Part shown: piece by piece, positions 11,101-23,440 of the stretch | Numbering within the stretch: the stretch's first letter is position 1 | Layout of the letters: every line of letters starts with the position of its first letter | Assembly: GCA_932521035.1 (NCBI GenBank) | Contig: OW051492.1 | Span: 3,534,001-3,598,000, forward strand | Reading direction: 5' to 3' | Length of the DNA stretch: 64,000 bases | Origin: Oscheius dolichura | Taxonomy: Eukaryota; Nematoda; Chromadorea; Rhabditida; Rhabditidae | Made by a program: the position numbers and the translations under genes | The notes under the pieces: model-generated | What the model saw: only the letters and a program-made list of their open reading frames with translations | Database searches by the model: none | What the model was told of the DNA's origin: nothing

Positions 11101-13991
11101 ATGCCGGAGGTAACGGGGGAATATTCGGGGTTTTGTACATCTCCGTGCCCTGTTCCGTGCGTAGTTTCTAAAAGTGCCACGCTCCCCCTCGTTAGTCGAG
11201 TCCCATATCTCTCCTAAACCAAACAGATTGGCTGCTAGGCAACCGACGATTGTACCCTCACTATTATCTTAATTAGTCTCCTGTCTCTACTACTACTTCC
11301 AGGTCCCGGATCAGCCCAGGGGGATGAAGCTCAGGAGATCGTGAGTTTATCTCCTATTTAAAAATAATGTAGCCTTCTTTACAGGACGCGGTCATCTGCC
11401 ATCCAGCCAACTGAACAGCAACCCGTGAGGCCACCACGAAAGACAGTCACCCCCCGGTCCGTGAGACCCAAACCAAAGAGAGACGCTGCCGACCCTGGGA
11501 GGGCAAGGGAAGTGTCTCCCGGAGAGGAGCATCCTGTCCCGGGCAGTCGTCGGCCATCCTCCCGGAGGATAAGTATTCAGGAGGCTACCGTGCCTGCCGT
11601 CGTCTCTCCTGTCCTCCCAGAAGGACATCAATCGTCACCTCCTCGCAGGTATCGCCGATCCTAACAACTATAATTGTTCCTCCAGGAGGAAGAGATCGAT
11701 GGCCCGAAGGAAGGAAGAAGGAGAGAATCAGACGAATGTGGACGGCGTGGAAGATCAGCCGAATCAATACGTAGGGCTTTACGGGTGGGAAAAGGACAGT
11801 CCCCTTTTTATTCAGCAGCCGGCGACAGCACAACATCTAGCCGATGCAATGCTCCTCCTGCCGAACGAATCTCTCTTGTCGAAGAGAGTGTGAGTCGCCC
11901 TTCTCCTCTCCTCTGTCAGACTCGTCTTCCAGGGGCAAACTGACCAAATTGATCCCCGAGGAGCACCTCCTCCTCGCCCAGTTGTACCACGACCACTTCA
12001 CCCTGTATCACAGCCGCCGGTAGGTGCCTCCCGCACCCGTAAAACCTCAGCAGTGGTTATTATTGACATGTGCTCTGCATTATTCAAATAGAAATGGTCT
12101 GCTGAGATTGTACGGGTGCGAGATTTCGAACCTGCCTTCATCCTCCCTCATCCTCCCTGTCCTTCCCGTCCTCCCCTCTTATCTGCCCCGTTTCCAGCTA
12201 TGTCTCTGCCAATTACTACGTCTACCCCGACTCCAATTTGAGAACCTACCTCCTGCATGCCTGGGCAGAGCGGCTAAACCGCCTGATGCTTGGATGTTTC
12301 CACCGTAGTCCGTCAGATGTTGGTACGATAAGTTCTCCTCTTCTCCTAGAAAAGATGATCCATTTAGAGGAGCTCATAAGGGAGATGGTGAACGAGGTCA
12401 AGGAGTACCGTCTGCTCGTCTCCCAAAAGATGGTGCCTGTCCAGTCCAACCCGTCCTTTTTCCTCGTCAACAAGATCTACGACTACATCGACGCGGTCCA
12501 TCCAAAAATCGAGGAGATTCTGGACAAATTCGAGAAGAAACTCATCCTCGAGAGGGGTATTCCTCCCCTCTATCCTCCCTACTCATTCCCAATTCTAGAA
12601 CAGTACATATTGAGAGCCAGTCCCCCGGGCATCCCATGGAATGACGAGGAGAAGCATCTCCTGCAATCTCTCTACCAGTCGGCTGCTACGGACTACAATG
12701 TGAATGTCTTACGGTATCGATCGTTCGTCTCGAGATATTTCCATTTCAGAAGAGAGGGGGTTGACAAAAGGGAGGATATTCTACGCGCCTGGTCGGAGCG
12801 GATCTCTTCCCTGGACTCGTCCCGCAATCCCCGGGAAGTTGAACGGAGAATCTGCTCCTCTAGGAAAGAATACAGGGTCTATAAGGAGAACGAGGCAATC
12901 CTCTACTTTTATCGAAGAATAATCTGTTGTAGACGAAGATGGCCGTGGGTAAGAGGCCGAAGAAGACGCTGTCCCCACTGGCCTTCGCCCTTGGAAAGGA
13001 TTGGCTGGAGGAGATCGACCAGGAGATGACCCTGGAGAAGGTTCTCGCCGAGCTGAAGCCTATCCACGACGAGATTCTCAAGGGGGAGGCCAACTACAGC
13101 CAGAAATCGGACGAGCCGGCGGTGGACACCACTCTACTGAACAGTGAGCCTCCTACCCCCATTCTCCTCTCAAAAAATGGTACCTAATGGCTATGTTATG
13201 TTCCCCTTTTCAGATCTCCACCCGTATAACCCAATCTATGACTTTTCGATGCACTCCTGTCGGACTAACCGGCCCCATATGAGCCGAAGAGAGCGACACC
13301 TGCTCGCTATGCTCTATAGGAAGAATTTCAATGTTTGTATCCAAAGTATTATATTTCCAACAATTAAATTCAAGGAATACGAGCAATTTAACAGTCCGCA
13401 TATGGCCAGAAAGAGCACGGTCAATAAGAAATGGACCCTATTGAAAAAATGGGCGGAGATGCTCACGACCCTGGGTGTCTCCCAACGGGAACCGGAAGAA
13501 CTCGCCACAAAAATATCACAATATAAAAACATTGTGAAAAATCATAAACAATGTGTCAAGGAAGTGGGTTAACCAGTTGGAAAGAGGAAATAATTATTTT
13601 TAGGGAGTGAATTCGCTGTTTATGAAGAGTGAGTACAAGATCCGGCGAATACAGCGGCCACTGACCCCTACTACCAAATTTTTTGACCTGAGTGATAAGG
13701 AATGCGACGAGGAGGCGACGGAAGAGAAGATCCACAAATATTTGGGAGAATCTCACACCCTGATGAACTATCCCTATGCTGAGGTACCGCCGTCCCCAAA
13801 AAAGAATGAGGTGGGAGACGGGCAAGGGCCGAAACAGACGGTTTTAGAGTCCGGGGAAGGCCAATCCGGAAGAAACGAGTGCCGAAGACGAAGAGGTGGC
13901 TGTACAGCCAACTACACTGAGTGTAGTGACTGTAAAAGAAGAACCCGAGACAAATGACACAGATCTTCTGGAAGAACACGAGCCGACGTGA
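11101..13991 (+). CDS. Protein with repeated Myb/SANT-like modules
   Basis: About a dozen exons join in phase from ATG 11101 (MPE, then VPDQPRGMKLRRS) to TGA 13989-13991. A Pro/Arg-rich disordered N-terminus precedes three related modules of about 85 residues at roughly 11940-12560, 12600-12870 and 13205-13560. Each starts with a motif like EEHLLLAQLYH, EEKHLLQSLYQ or RERHLLAMLYR and carries a tryptophan helix (LLHAWAERLNRL, ILRAWSERISSL, LLKKWAEMLTTLG). The last module continues REPEELATKISQYKNIVKNH, the pattern of Myb/SANT-like (zeste-type) DNA-binding domains. The acidic C-terminal tail includes TVKEEPE, a possible sumoylation site. I infer a nuclear DNA-binding role; the modules are divergent and no specific orthologue is recognised. 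Confidence 0.55.
12029..12123 (+). ncRNA. Candidate miR-51/miR-100-family precursor hairpin, intronic
   Basis: It lies inside an intron (12020-12197) of the SANT-module gene, on the sense strand. The 5' arm CGCACCCGTA at 12032-12041 pairs fully with TACGGGTGCG at 12111-12120, and CTCAGCAG pairs with CTGCTGAG, giving about 20 pairs over 22 positions around two mismatches. The loop is about 44 bases and contains ATTCAAA. A mature 5' strand beginning CACCCGTAAAACC would have the seed ACCCGTA, shared by nematode miR-51 to miR-56 and miR-100. The related hairpin in the hexokinase intron differs in the lower stem by paired changes. A repeat-element origin is not excluded. Confidence 0.5.
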
Positions 13992-14260
13992 GCTCTAGAC
14001 TGTTTCTCTATTTTCTCCCCCATTCCAGGACTTCTAGCCATGTCCAGTCTGTAACAAATTATATTCTGGTAAACTTCGTCCCCCAGCCATCAAATATTCC
14101 ACAGGAAGAGGATTCAAACGGCATTTTTGAGGCCGTTTATGCTGATTGTAGGCGCATGATGGTGTTTATTGTCTTATTAAGAAGATGACTAGTTTTGTAG
14201 ACTAATTCGCGTACAACGCTGACTTATGATGTCATTGACAGTACAGGGATAGTCACTAAA

Positions 14261-14650
14261 ATGGCCATCACTCGAGAGGACAACCATCGGGATGTGAACT
14301 TCTACTTGTGGACAAAGTATCTATTTTCAAAGTATCTGAAACGGATAATCTTTAGGTATATGGATGTTGAATTGGACCAGCAACTGAGTTTCTATATCTG
14401 TTATATGTGTGAACAGATGTCAACGGGCGCCATGGATCGCCAACGTTACGGTCGTGGCCATCACTACGCAGGAAACGGAATTCTTGCCCAGCAATCCTTG
14501 CCCTCAATTGCCATCACCGGAGCCAAACTAGTCCATATCAGCTGGTCGAAAAGCAATCCCAAACACCGTTGTGTACCGTTTTTGATGTCTACAATCTGCG
14601 AAAAAGTGGCCAGTTTCAGCCATATGATTGTACGGACTACAGAAGTTTAG
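14261..14650 (+). CDS. Uncharacterised small protein
   Basis: The frame is open from ATG 14261 to TAG 14650. A 42-base GT...AG intron after LWTK can be removed in frame, giving about 115 residues (MAITREDNHRDVNFYLWTKY, then MDVELDQQLSFYICYMCEQM). The central part, HHYAGNGILAQQ, is followed by a cysteine-bearing C-terminus (HRCVPFLMSTICEKVASF). No signal peptide, membrane segment or known domain is seen. It may be a real small gene or an open frame by chance; the clean intron makes the former somewhat more likely. Confidence 0.35.
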   Translation: MAITREDNHRDVNFYLWTKYLFSKYLKRIIFRYMDVELDQQLSFYICYMCEQMSTGAMDRQRYGRGHHYAGNGILAQQSLPSIAITGAKLVHISWSKSNPKHRCVPFLMSTICEKVASFSHMIVRTTEV

Positions 14651-14864
14651 GTGAAAGTAACTGAAATATAACTAAAGCAAACTGTTTTAGCCTGAAACCA
14701 ATCCTTCTGCTTGATTAATTCACCGTGACGAACCACTTTCTTACGGGAAATCCTAATATACTTCATATGAAATTAGACCTGTGCTAAAAATGTTATCGAA
14801 AGAATAAATTTCAGTAAAAACGTTTAATTTGGGAAGATTCACAAATGTTTGTACAAATATATTC

Positions 14865-15184
14865 TTACTGATAATAAAGTTCAAAATTAAATCCTTCGTG
14901 GATCTCATAGTCTTGAAGGGTGATGTGATCTTTGTAGATGGTGTACCATTTTTTCAAGACAATCTTATCGTACCTGAAATATGGTAGTGATATAATATCA
15001 TCAAGGCAATTATCATGTAGAGGATGCTCTTAGACAAAAAGCAATGGTCAAAACAAGCAAAAACTGTTTACCTGGTTCCTGTCTGGGCGGCGATGAGCTT
15101 CTTGAGATCTCCTATTGTGTCGGTGGGATTGCATTTGACACGAACCTTTTTACCAAGTCGATCATTAACTGTGATTTCGATCAT
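14865..15184 (-). CDS. UBL5: UBL5/Hub1 ubiquitin-like protein
   Basis: Two exons (15184-15072 and 14973-14865) encode exactly 73 residues, the length of human UBL5. The sequence [20 protein letters not shown] continues [17 protein letters not shown] and ends [15 protein letters not shown], with the family's terminal double tyrosine in place of the ubiquitin Gly-Gly. UBL5/Hub1 binds spliceosome factors such as Snu66 non-covalently and also acts in the mitochondrial unfolded-protein response. The ATG is immediately preceded by TTTCAG, so the mRNA probably begins by trans-splicing at the start codon itself, with almost no 5' UTR. Confidence 0.95.
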
Positions 15185-15585
15185 CTGAAATGGATAAATA
15201 ATAAACGGTAACTGAGTGAACAAAAGTTTCGAAAGTGCGAATGCGTTGCACAACGACCATAGCAAGGAAAAAATCAATATAGAACGCGTCGAGTGAAGAA
15301 ATTTATAGCAATAATTAGAAACAAAAAAAACCTTCTATATTTTGGCTTTATTTAAGTAAACAAACATAATGGGTAGTTTAGAGGAAGCGAAACCAGCTTG
15401 CAAGCAAAAATATGCAACAAATCAATCTACAAATTACTTTATTGCTCCCTGCAATTACAAACTGCATAACATAGACAAAAAGCATGAATAACTACAACTA
15501 TACAATGGAATGTGTATGGGGAACATTTTTATATTTGGGATAAAGATTCTAAAACGACATGGGATGACCAATCTTTCTCTCAGAA

Positions 15586-16064
15586 TTAAGAGAACTGTCC
15601 GTGGAGCTTCTTTTGAAGAATAAGGTTGTGGTGCAGCTCTGGCTTGATATCACAGACAAGCTGGAGAAGACGAACAATTACCTAAAATTCGAAATAGTAA
15701 AACAAATCGAAGTTTTGTATAATTAAAACGGTCTGACAGACCTGTTGCTTGTTGTTGGTGACGCTTCTCTTCATAGCTTCAATTTGCTCCTCAGTATCTT
15801 TGCGGATTTTAGTTTCGACGTCTTCCTTTGAGCCGAGGTAATTTTGCTCAAATTGTTTGAATTCTTGCTCACGCTCCTGAAATATTATCTTAAAATGTTT
15901 ATAAGGATAATGTGTACCTGGCGGTATTTCTCAACTTCAGCTTGTGCCTCCTGCTTAGCTTGCTTCATTCGTTGGAGCTTTCTCTTTCTGGCCTCATTAA
16001 TCTTTTCAGCAGCACGCTTCTCAGCAGCAAGCAGTTGCTGGATTCCTTGAGTTTGGGAAGCCAT
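15586..16064 (-). CDS. V-type proton ATPase subunit G
   Basis: Three exons (16064-15918, 15876-15742, 15681-15586) encode 125 residues, slightly longer than the usual 118 or so. The N-terminus [20 protein letters not shown], followed by [17 protein letters not shown], is the signature of subunit G of the peripheral stalk. The rest is helical and charged and ends [16 protein letters not shown]. It helps couple the V1 and Vo sectors that acidify organelles; C. elegans vha-10 is the counterpart. The start lies four bases behind a TTTAG splice acceptor, another probable trans-splice site. The gene lies about 280 bases downstream of TRAPPC8 and 400 upstream of UBL5 on the same strand, so an operon is possible. 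Confidence 0.93.
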
Positions 16065-16339
16065 TTTCTAAACAATACAGAAGTATTAACATAAGCATAA
16101 GAATGTAGAAAGAGATATAGTGCCGCAGAAACGGCATAGAAAAAAAGCAACATAAAATTCTTTAGAAATGTAATATAATATATGATCTATACCCGTAATT
16201 AAAGACCAATAAACCTCACCAGTATTAAGTTAAAACGGATAAGAACAACCTAATGAAAAAATGAAAAGTCTGTGAAAAACCACAGATTACCACACCGTAT
16301 AAATTTAAATACAAATAACTAATAAACCTACAAATACAT

Positions 16340-19300
16340 CTAAACTGAGTTAACAACTATTAAGGTGCTAGGTGCTGGTAACGTAATAGTTTCTTCACTG
16401 TCTGAAAAACGACCATCGATGCGAAAGCAAGCACCTCCGACATCGTAAACAGATGGTTGTGTCACCCTAAAAGCTATATTGTCAAGCACTAAATAAAATC
16501 TGACCTTATACCAAATTTAAATAAGTGCTCCTGGCCAGGCTTTATAGTAGCGCGTGTAACCAATCTATCAGGCCACCAAAGTTGTCGTGATTCAGGCGCT
16601 ACTTGGCTAACAGCTTCAACAGCTTCAGTAACCTATAGCCCAGATTAATCAGAAAATGATCGCTTACTTTTGGAATAAATGAGACAGTTACTGATATTGC
16701 ACGCTTGGCGAAATCTTGATTATATATATGAAAGTTCAGAGGGAATTCACAAAGCCTGTAATTGTTTGCTAGAACTGAATCAACAAACTCTTTACCTGTA
16801 GGAATTGAAATCATGGCGGAAAACATCCATTGACGGGCATTTTACAGATAAAGGGCAATAATTTGCCTCAATTTCACTGTCATCATTCGGTTCTGTTCCG
16901 GGAATCAATAAAGATGATGTTTTAAAAGGGCAAGGAACAAATATTTCTCCCATTATAACAGACTTCTGCAATAAATATATTAAAAAGGAAAGAAAATAAC
17001 ATACAAATCCTCCGTGATCAACAATATTACTTCGCCATAAAATAGAAATCATTCTTTCGAAAATTGGAAGATTTTCTCCTGTTGGACGCGGCAAAGACCA
17101 TGTAGGGCATTTTATCTTGTCGTACAACCAAAAACGTTCTTCTTCTTCTGGACATAATTTATCTCTTGTCATTGTAAAGCAAATTCCTGCACTTTGACCA
17201 TTGTCCAAATGAACTAAAAATTCGAAGAATGAAAAAAAAAATATTATGATACTAACTTGGATTAACATTTACTGCAGACAGTCGCACTCCTGGAGAAATT
17301 GTGCTGTACTCTCCACTTGCGGTCAATTTATGGCTAACCACCTGAATTTTCAAAATATCTAACTCGGCTATTTCAGCGTCTGTTAACTTCTGTATCGTAT
17401 TAATTACATTTAACTGGATCATTCCACTAAGTGGATCTGAAAAAAAGAATAAGTGTATAACTAAACGAATAACTAACCTAGAACATTGGCAGTTGCTTGA
17501 ATAAGAGATACTGATTGCATATCGAAAACCAAACGCCACTCTCGGTGGGTTCCACTGATACCACGATAGAAAAAAAGAAGGGCTATCGATCTCATAGTTT
17601 CTATTTGAGGAGCCCGTATACTAATGACGAAAGAAATATTGCTACCAACAGGCACATTTTTTGCCAACGAATGTATTCGAACATTATTACTGCTTACAGC
17701 CATCAGCGATGGGCAGCTATGCCTAAAACAGAAAGATAAAAAACTCAACTCCAGCTAACTGTTTTTCATCTTTAGTTTCGTTTACTTCAACACAATCAAT
17801 ACCATCAGTGGCTAAAATTAGCGATTCAATGGATTCAAATCCAATATTACAGACCTGTAATGTGTCATATATCAATTTAATGTAAAAACAATACCTCTAC
17901 TTTCAATTTTACAGCTTGCGAACAATAAAACAAAGTGGATTGAGGTTTTTGTACTCGGAAATCTAAAAGCGGCCATTTTTGATGAGATAGTTTGGCTGCA
18001 AGGCGATTATCTTCTGCATAGACACAATTCTTTATCTAAAACGTTTTTTTATAATTATAAAAACTACTTAAATTCCCCTGTTAGAGCTACTTACTTCTTT
18101 AGGATTACGACTCAACCGTTTGCCTCTGATATTAAACGGTAACCTTCCAGATATTTCATGATCTCTATCGTCCACTATATTTACGGCAATTGCAGTAATG
18201 CGGAAATTTTTCACAGAGGAGTCTGGCAATACCGACAACTCTATCTTCTGTTTTTCGCCTGGTGATAGGCCTATAGCATCTACAACAGAGGAATTAAAAG
18301 GCTTAGAACTCTGGTTAACACCTATAAATAAATATTTAAATATTTTCTAGGAACAAACCATCTATATAATTAGCTTCTCCAACGACTAGATGTATCTTCC
18401 GCAATTTCAACTTTACAGATAATGGATTTTCAAGCGTCACAATAACACGAAAATGTTCTCCTGGTGGTGTTTCCGATATGTCTCTGTTGTTCGTTGTATC
18501 ATTACTCACTAGTCGTAAAGAACTTTCACGGAAAGATGTAGAATTGCCTATAAATGATAAATTAGTATAAAAAACGATGAACTGACCAGCTACCGCATGA
18601 AAGGCTCCTCTCCTTATTGCGCTCCATTCAACACTGTCCTCTTCCGACGTAACATCAATGGATAACGGCCGTTCTCCACATATCACTGTTGTATCTTGCG
18701 AACATAAAACGGGAACGGGTAATTCTACAGGTGCATTAATCGTTCCTTCATTAAAACGCTCCAATGTCTGCGTAAAATTATCCACAAAGCGGTTCTGTTC
18801 GATTTCTGTCTGCCACGGACTTGAGCGAAGTAGTCGTGCAGCACAGTCAATAGCTAATAGTTTGTCCAATGATTGTGATGATATTATATAGCAAAGATGA
18901 TCTTCTATACTGTCCCATTCTTTAACGAAATAATGACCTAGTGAAAGGCGATAACATTCTGGAAAAAACAGATGACTATGAACAAGCGAAACACAAACCA
19001 AGAGCTACCGCTTGTATACTACCCTTCATAAATCGATTTCCAGCTAATACGTAGTAAAACGCGGACTTTCGTTCCATTCCAGCGTCTTGGAAATATTTTG
19101 CTGCATGCACTTGAGCTACTCCAACACAATGATCGTTGTCCTATAAAAATGAAACTGACGATGATAAATAGCTCTTATTCTTACCAAGCTTGAAACTTGT
19201 GAGATTAAATTAGCAGCTTCCTTAGATTGTTCTAATTCTGCCAATATGCGGCTAGCATTAATAGCACATCTCATAATAGAACTGTATTTTCTGAAATAAC

Positions 19301-21286
19301 CCTCTTATATGTAGCTCTTAAAATACATACGCGGCACCATTCAACAGATGTTTAATTGAATCTTCTAGATATCTTATCGGAAATTGCCTAGCGGTGAGTT
19401 CAGGCGCTGATAATCTCAATGCAACTGCTGACATTTCCTATAGTTGATGATATGTGAACGATGAAAATAAAACTAACCAAAGCCGTAGCATGATAAATCC
19501 ATGCTTGATCATTTTCAAAATCTTTTTTTACAGCTCTGTACTGAGAGTGTGCAAAGGCATATAGGCCAAACTGATAAGCTAAATCAGCTAATCGTCTACT
19601 CTTCATTTCACCACTTTCTGCGGTGTATCTAAAGGCATAATATTCTACGTGCTTCAAAAAATTACGATGTCGGCATAGCAATACTATTTTGTGTACTTCC
19701 ACCACCGAACCATTTTTTCATTCCACTTGTTAGAGATTTTCCAATTGTACGACGGTCAGCTAATTGGTCGTTTAAAGTGCGCATGAGTCTCTCAGCGTGT
19801 GGAATCTGATAATAAACTAGTAATGCAAACATAAAATCTTACAAGTGAGTTGCGAAGAAAAGATTCAACCATTTTACTACAGGCTTGCCGGTCAACATCA
19901 GATGTTAGTTTGGACGAAGAGTGATCTGAAACCTTTGTGAAATAAAATCCGAAGAGCAACCACACCATTAGCAAATGCATTTCTATTTCCAAGTGATGAT
20001 AAAGTTCTTGGTTGGCACATCGTATAAGAGGGAGCTATTGTTGAGACAGAAGACTGCTAAAATAAGAAATTAACAGCTAACTGAAATCTTACTTGAGAAT
20101 CTTTTTTTTCGCTTTGGTGACCATCTTGAACATGTTGCAGTGCTCTTACAAGGCCATTTTCTAGAAGTTTGTCAAAATAGTCCAGTTTCTGCCATAAACT
20201 CGGCATTTCATCCGTGACACCTTCTCCTATTTTTAGCATCTGGCAGGAATCCATACCATAGGTAGTACACATTTGATTAAAACATTGTGTGGACCGAAAC
20301 TTGTCTCATTTACGCAACCTTTACAAAAAATACTTGAGTTCATCATCTCGTGCCGAGTCATGGAGCAGAACGTAGTATTTTAAAGTGTTAGGAGTTGTCC
20401 ATCTTGGGCTAGCACAATGAGCTGGACCAATAGCTTCCTTTTCCGTTGTAGCATGCTGTAAAATACGATTGTATTAACGGGAAACAAATGGTGAATGGAA
20501 CAAATATCTTCCCAAAACGGGCAGCCAAGTATCGTATATTGATCTTTCGCCTTCGCGGCCAACCGATAACTAGCCGCTGCGATTGCAAGTGCACGATGCT
20601 GATAAATGCAGTGAAATTTTTGGACTACTTCTTTCGGGTGCTTTTGATGGCATAATAAATCAAAGAAATCCTAATGAGATAAATAGAAGCAGCTTCAACC
20701 ATATCTTCACTTGAAATATTATAGAAGCTAAGAGGACCAATAAAAAAGAAACGAACCTGTTGGGTGTGCTGAAGTTGTATTAATCTACTAAGCTCGCCCA
20801 AAGGATTTTCTTCGCTGCTGGCAACCACAAAAATACATGCAATGAAAGTTCGTAGTGTCTCTTGTTCAATGGGTTCTGCGAATCTATACAGACATTCCGA
20901 ATAATTGGTCAAAGCCTCATCCAAGTTTGAGCTATTGTTCAGCGCCTAAAAGAAATACATTGAAATGAATGAGATGTGCTTAAAAAATACAAACAACAAC
21001 AAACCTCTTGGAGAACGTAAGGTAGGACGGATAACGACAAGAGGTGCCCTTGCTTACGTATGTCTCGAAAGTCAACAGTGAGTTTAACAGATGCAGCTTG
21101 TCCATTAGGATCCTAAACAATAACAATTTGTTAAAAACGAAAAGAACGGCATTAAAAACTTACTCGGATATCTAACGTATGTGTTGAAAAAGGCGATAAC
21201 AGATGGGCAAGACTAGGAAATCCTCTGCTAATAACACGTTGATCGGCTCCGGTTGATGTGAGGATGGCTATAAGCGGACTTTCCAT
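16340..21286 (-). CDS. TRAPPC8: TRAPPC8, TRAPP III complex subunit
   Basis: A large gene of over 20 short exons runs from ATG 21286 (MESPLIAILTSTGADQRVIS, then FPSLAHLLSPFSTHTLDIRV) to TAG 16340-16342 (tail LPAPSTLIVVNSV). The start matches the TRAPPC8/Trs85 N-terminus, with its short hydrophobic strand and SLLRPF-like motif. The middle has helical repeats and the C-terminal half has the beta-sandwich segments of the family (EHFRVIVTLENPLSVKLKLR, then KIHLVVGEANYIDGLFL). TRAPPC8 is the subunit specific to TRAPP III, an exchange factor complex for Rab1 in autophagy and ER-Golgi traffic. A splice acceptor (TTTCAG) near 21328 lies just upstream of the start. Individual exon joins were not all resolved. 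Confidence 0.88.
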
Positions 21287-21677
21287 GCCCTGGTAGTCAC
21301 CGACGAGGAACCAACAATCAACCACCCTGAAACGCAGGCAAAATCGAAGAGCAGTTTTTAAAGGGCGATGCGTTTTACTGGAGCGCGGAGACAGCAGGTC
21401 GGGAAAAATTCGGCATATTTCAGGGAGGAATGAACGAGAGACAACAGCAGAGAAGAAACAATATTCTAATGCAATAGAAGAAGCGAAGTGGAAGAGGGAA
21501 AGGAAGAAGAAAATGTTCTCCGTGAGATAATGATGGCCGTTTACGATTTGCGAGACGACGATAAAATATCCCACCTTTTCTCATCGGTTTCTCAACGTAA
21601 ACAAATGGCACACGTTTTGAAGAACTAAACAAGAAGAAGTATTCATACACATTACAAAAAAAAAGAAGAAATAGAAT
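21287..21677. other. Spacer between TRAPPC8 and the serine protease
   Basis: This is 390 bases between two minus-strand genes. It holds the probable outron and trans-splice site of TRAPPC8 and the protease 3' end. Overlapping open frames on the minus strand here are phenylalanine- and leucine-rich, with no domain. No gene is supported. Confidence 0.4.
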
Positions 21678-22877
21678 TTATTGTTTTGGAGACTCAACAG
21701 TCAACTTTAGGCGTTCCAATTCCATGACAGTGAAAGTTCTGTACTTCGCCCGAATGACGGTGTCGAACTCCTTGACTGCTTTTCTCAAATCCTCCGTTGG
21801 ACAAACTCCCGAAGCATGGCAGATCCAATCCGTGTGGTAATTGACATTGGTCGCCGTGTTGATGTATCCAAGTAGCACGTCATTCCACATATTTTTCAGG
21901 CAGCCATGGTTGATAGTGGCCATGATTCCGTTGATCTCGTGTCTTCCTTCTTTAGTCACGGACAGCACGGGTCCGCCACTGTCTCCCTTATTTTATTTTA
22001 TTTTTATAAATATTTTCAATAACTCACATGGCAAGCGAGATAAGGAAAGCCATTGAAACAGATGGAAAAGATACCGTGCATGGGGCAGACGGTAGTCGAA
22101 CTCATTATAGAGCGCATCACCCCCAGGGAGGTCTTCTTCTTTGCCACTGAAATATACTACCTATGGTTACAGTAATCCTTTCTACTGACAATCGAAGCCG
22201 TATCCATACATGGTGACGATGGTGCCCAGGGGAATGTCCATCTCTGAACCTCTGTCTCCTGGTTATCCGGGGGAAACCTACGGGGGAGACAGGCGGGCTG
22301 AGAAATGGGGATGAAGTCCTTGGCCGGGAGGACTTCGACCAGGGCGATGTCGCCGAAAGTGCCGGGAGCTTTGGAGAAAAACATCCAGGGATAGTGGACC
22401 TGGAGACACTTGTAGTGGTTAGGGAGGACGAACCTTCTGGACCTGGAAGGCCTCGATCGGCTCGTACTGCCACTGGTCGTTGGTGTTGCGGGTGTTGATG
22501 ATGTACGGTTTGAAGACGAGGTCCTGGATGGCGAAGACCGAATTGACACAGTGGGCCGCCGTCAGCAGGTGGCGGTTGCTGATCCACACGGAGGAGCAGT
22601 AGATGTCGGAGACACCTGAAGGGGCTGAGGTTAGTCTGGAAGGCCGGGAGGATACCGATGCCGATGGCCGACACCCAGGGGGCCGCCTCCTGGTCGACGC
22701 GCATCCCATTCGTCGACCTCTTTGATCTTGTCACATTCAAACCTGAAATTGAGGGCAGTACGGTAAGGGGGGACTACCCGTACGGCCACAGGTCTTTTGT
22801 AGTTCCTCATTTTCCTTGGGAGTGAGGTTGGCCGCGAAGCAGAGCAGCGGGAGGAGTAGAAGACAGAGGGCCGCCAT
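21678..22877 (-). CDS. Secreted S1-family (chymotrypsin-like) serine protease
   Basis: Several exons run from ATG 22877 to TAA 21678. A signal peptide (MAALCLLLLPLLCFAANL) precedes a short propeptide ending SKRSTNGMRVDQEAAPWVSA. The catalytic triad is present: His in LLTAAHCVN, Asp in TFGDIALVEV, and Ser in LACHGDSGGPVLSV. The strand MDIPLGTIVTMYGYGFD corresponds to the family's VTGWG region. The residue six before the catalytic Ser is Leu rather than Asp, so trypsin-like Lys/Arg specificity is unlikely. The expected Ile-Val at the activation N-terminus is replaced by Ser-Thr. A C-terminal extension of about 70 residues (DWICHASGVCPTEDLRKAV, ending LKLTVESPKQ) follows the catalytic domain. 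Extracellular or digestive roles are possible but not shown. Confidence 0.85.
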
Positions 22878-23340
22878 TCAGATGGGGGCCCAATCGTTGG
22901 GAATATTGTGCAACAACGGAAGCGATGACTCGGCCGTGAGCTGTCGCCATTGACGTGGACACGGGGAAAGGCTTGAAGGTCTAGGAGCACAAGAATCTCG
23001 ACTTGAAAGTCCTGCTTAAAATTCATAAGGGTGGATGCTTTGACGGAGCTAACACTACTACGGTAAGGTCGCGGCTTCAACCGGCCATGAAGGAGGCTGA
23101 CCATACATTGAAGGCCATCTCCGGCATTTCAGCAGAACTGTTTTGTTGGTTGCGGATAGGCTCGGCCTTCTGCGAGCCATCTTCCGACACCAGACAGAAT
23201 GGCTCGGACAGCGAGGAGGATAAGATGAGCGGCAGGAAGTCGGTCGGGTCAAGTGGCAGCCAAAAGAAGAGGATGGCAGGCAGATCGAAGACGAGCTCTA
23301 GGAGCCGACCGAAATAAGCAGAGACTATTAGGTGTGTCTT
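22878..23340. other. Spacer between serine protease and lin-28
   Basis: This GC-rich intergenic stretch is presumably the protease promoter. Overlapping open frames on both strands (for example 23003-23317 +) are compositionally biased, Ser/Arg/Lys-rich, and match no family. Nothing else was seen. Confidence 0.35.
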
Positions 23341-23440
23341 TCTAAAAGTTCTAACATAACAACTTTATTGAAATGAATAACAAGGGAGTATAAATACCGG
23401 ATAAAATATAGGTTTCCTGAGTCCCCGGCGGGGGAAGAGT

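Noticed and set aside
13212-13230. ACCCGTA match at the start of an exon of the SANT-module gene
   Set aside because: It encodes HPYNP in a conserved reading frame, has no CTCGGCA or CTCAGCA continuation and no hairpin partner, so it is a chance match.
22765-22785. TACCCGTACGG near the first intron of the serine protease
   Set aside because: It spans an exon-intron junction, does not continue with the family motif and has no hairpin.
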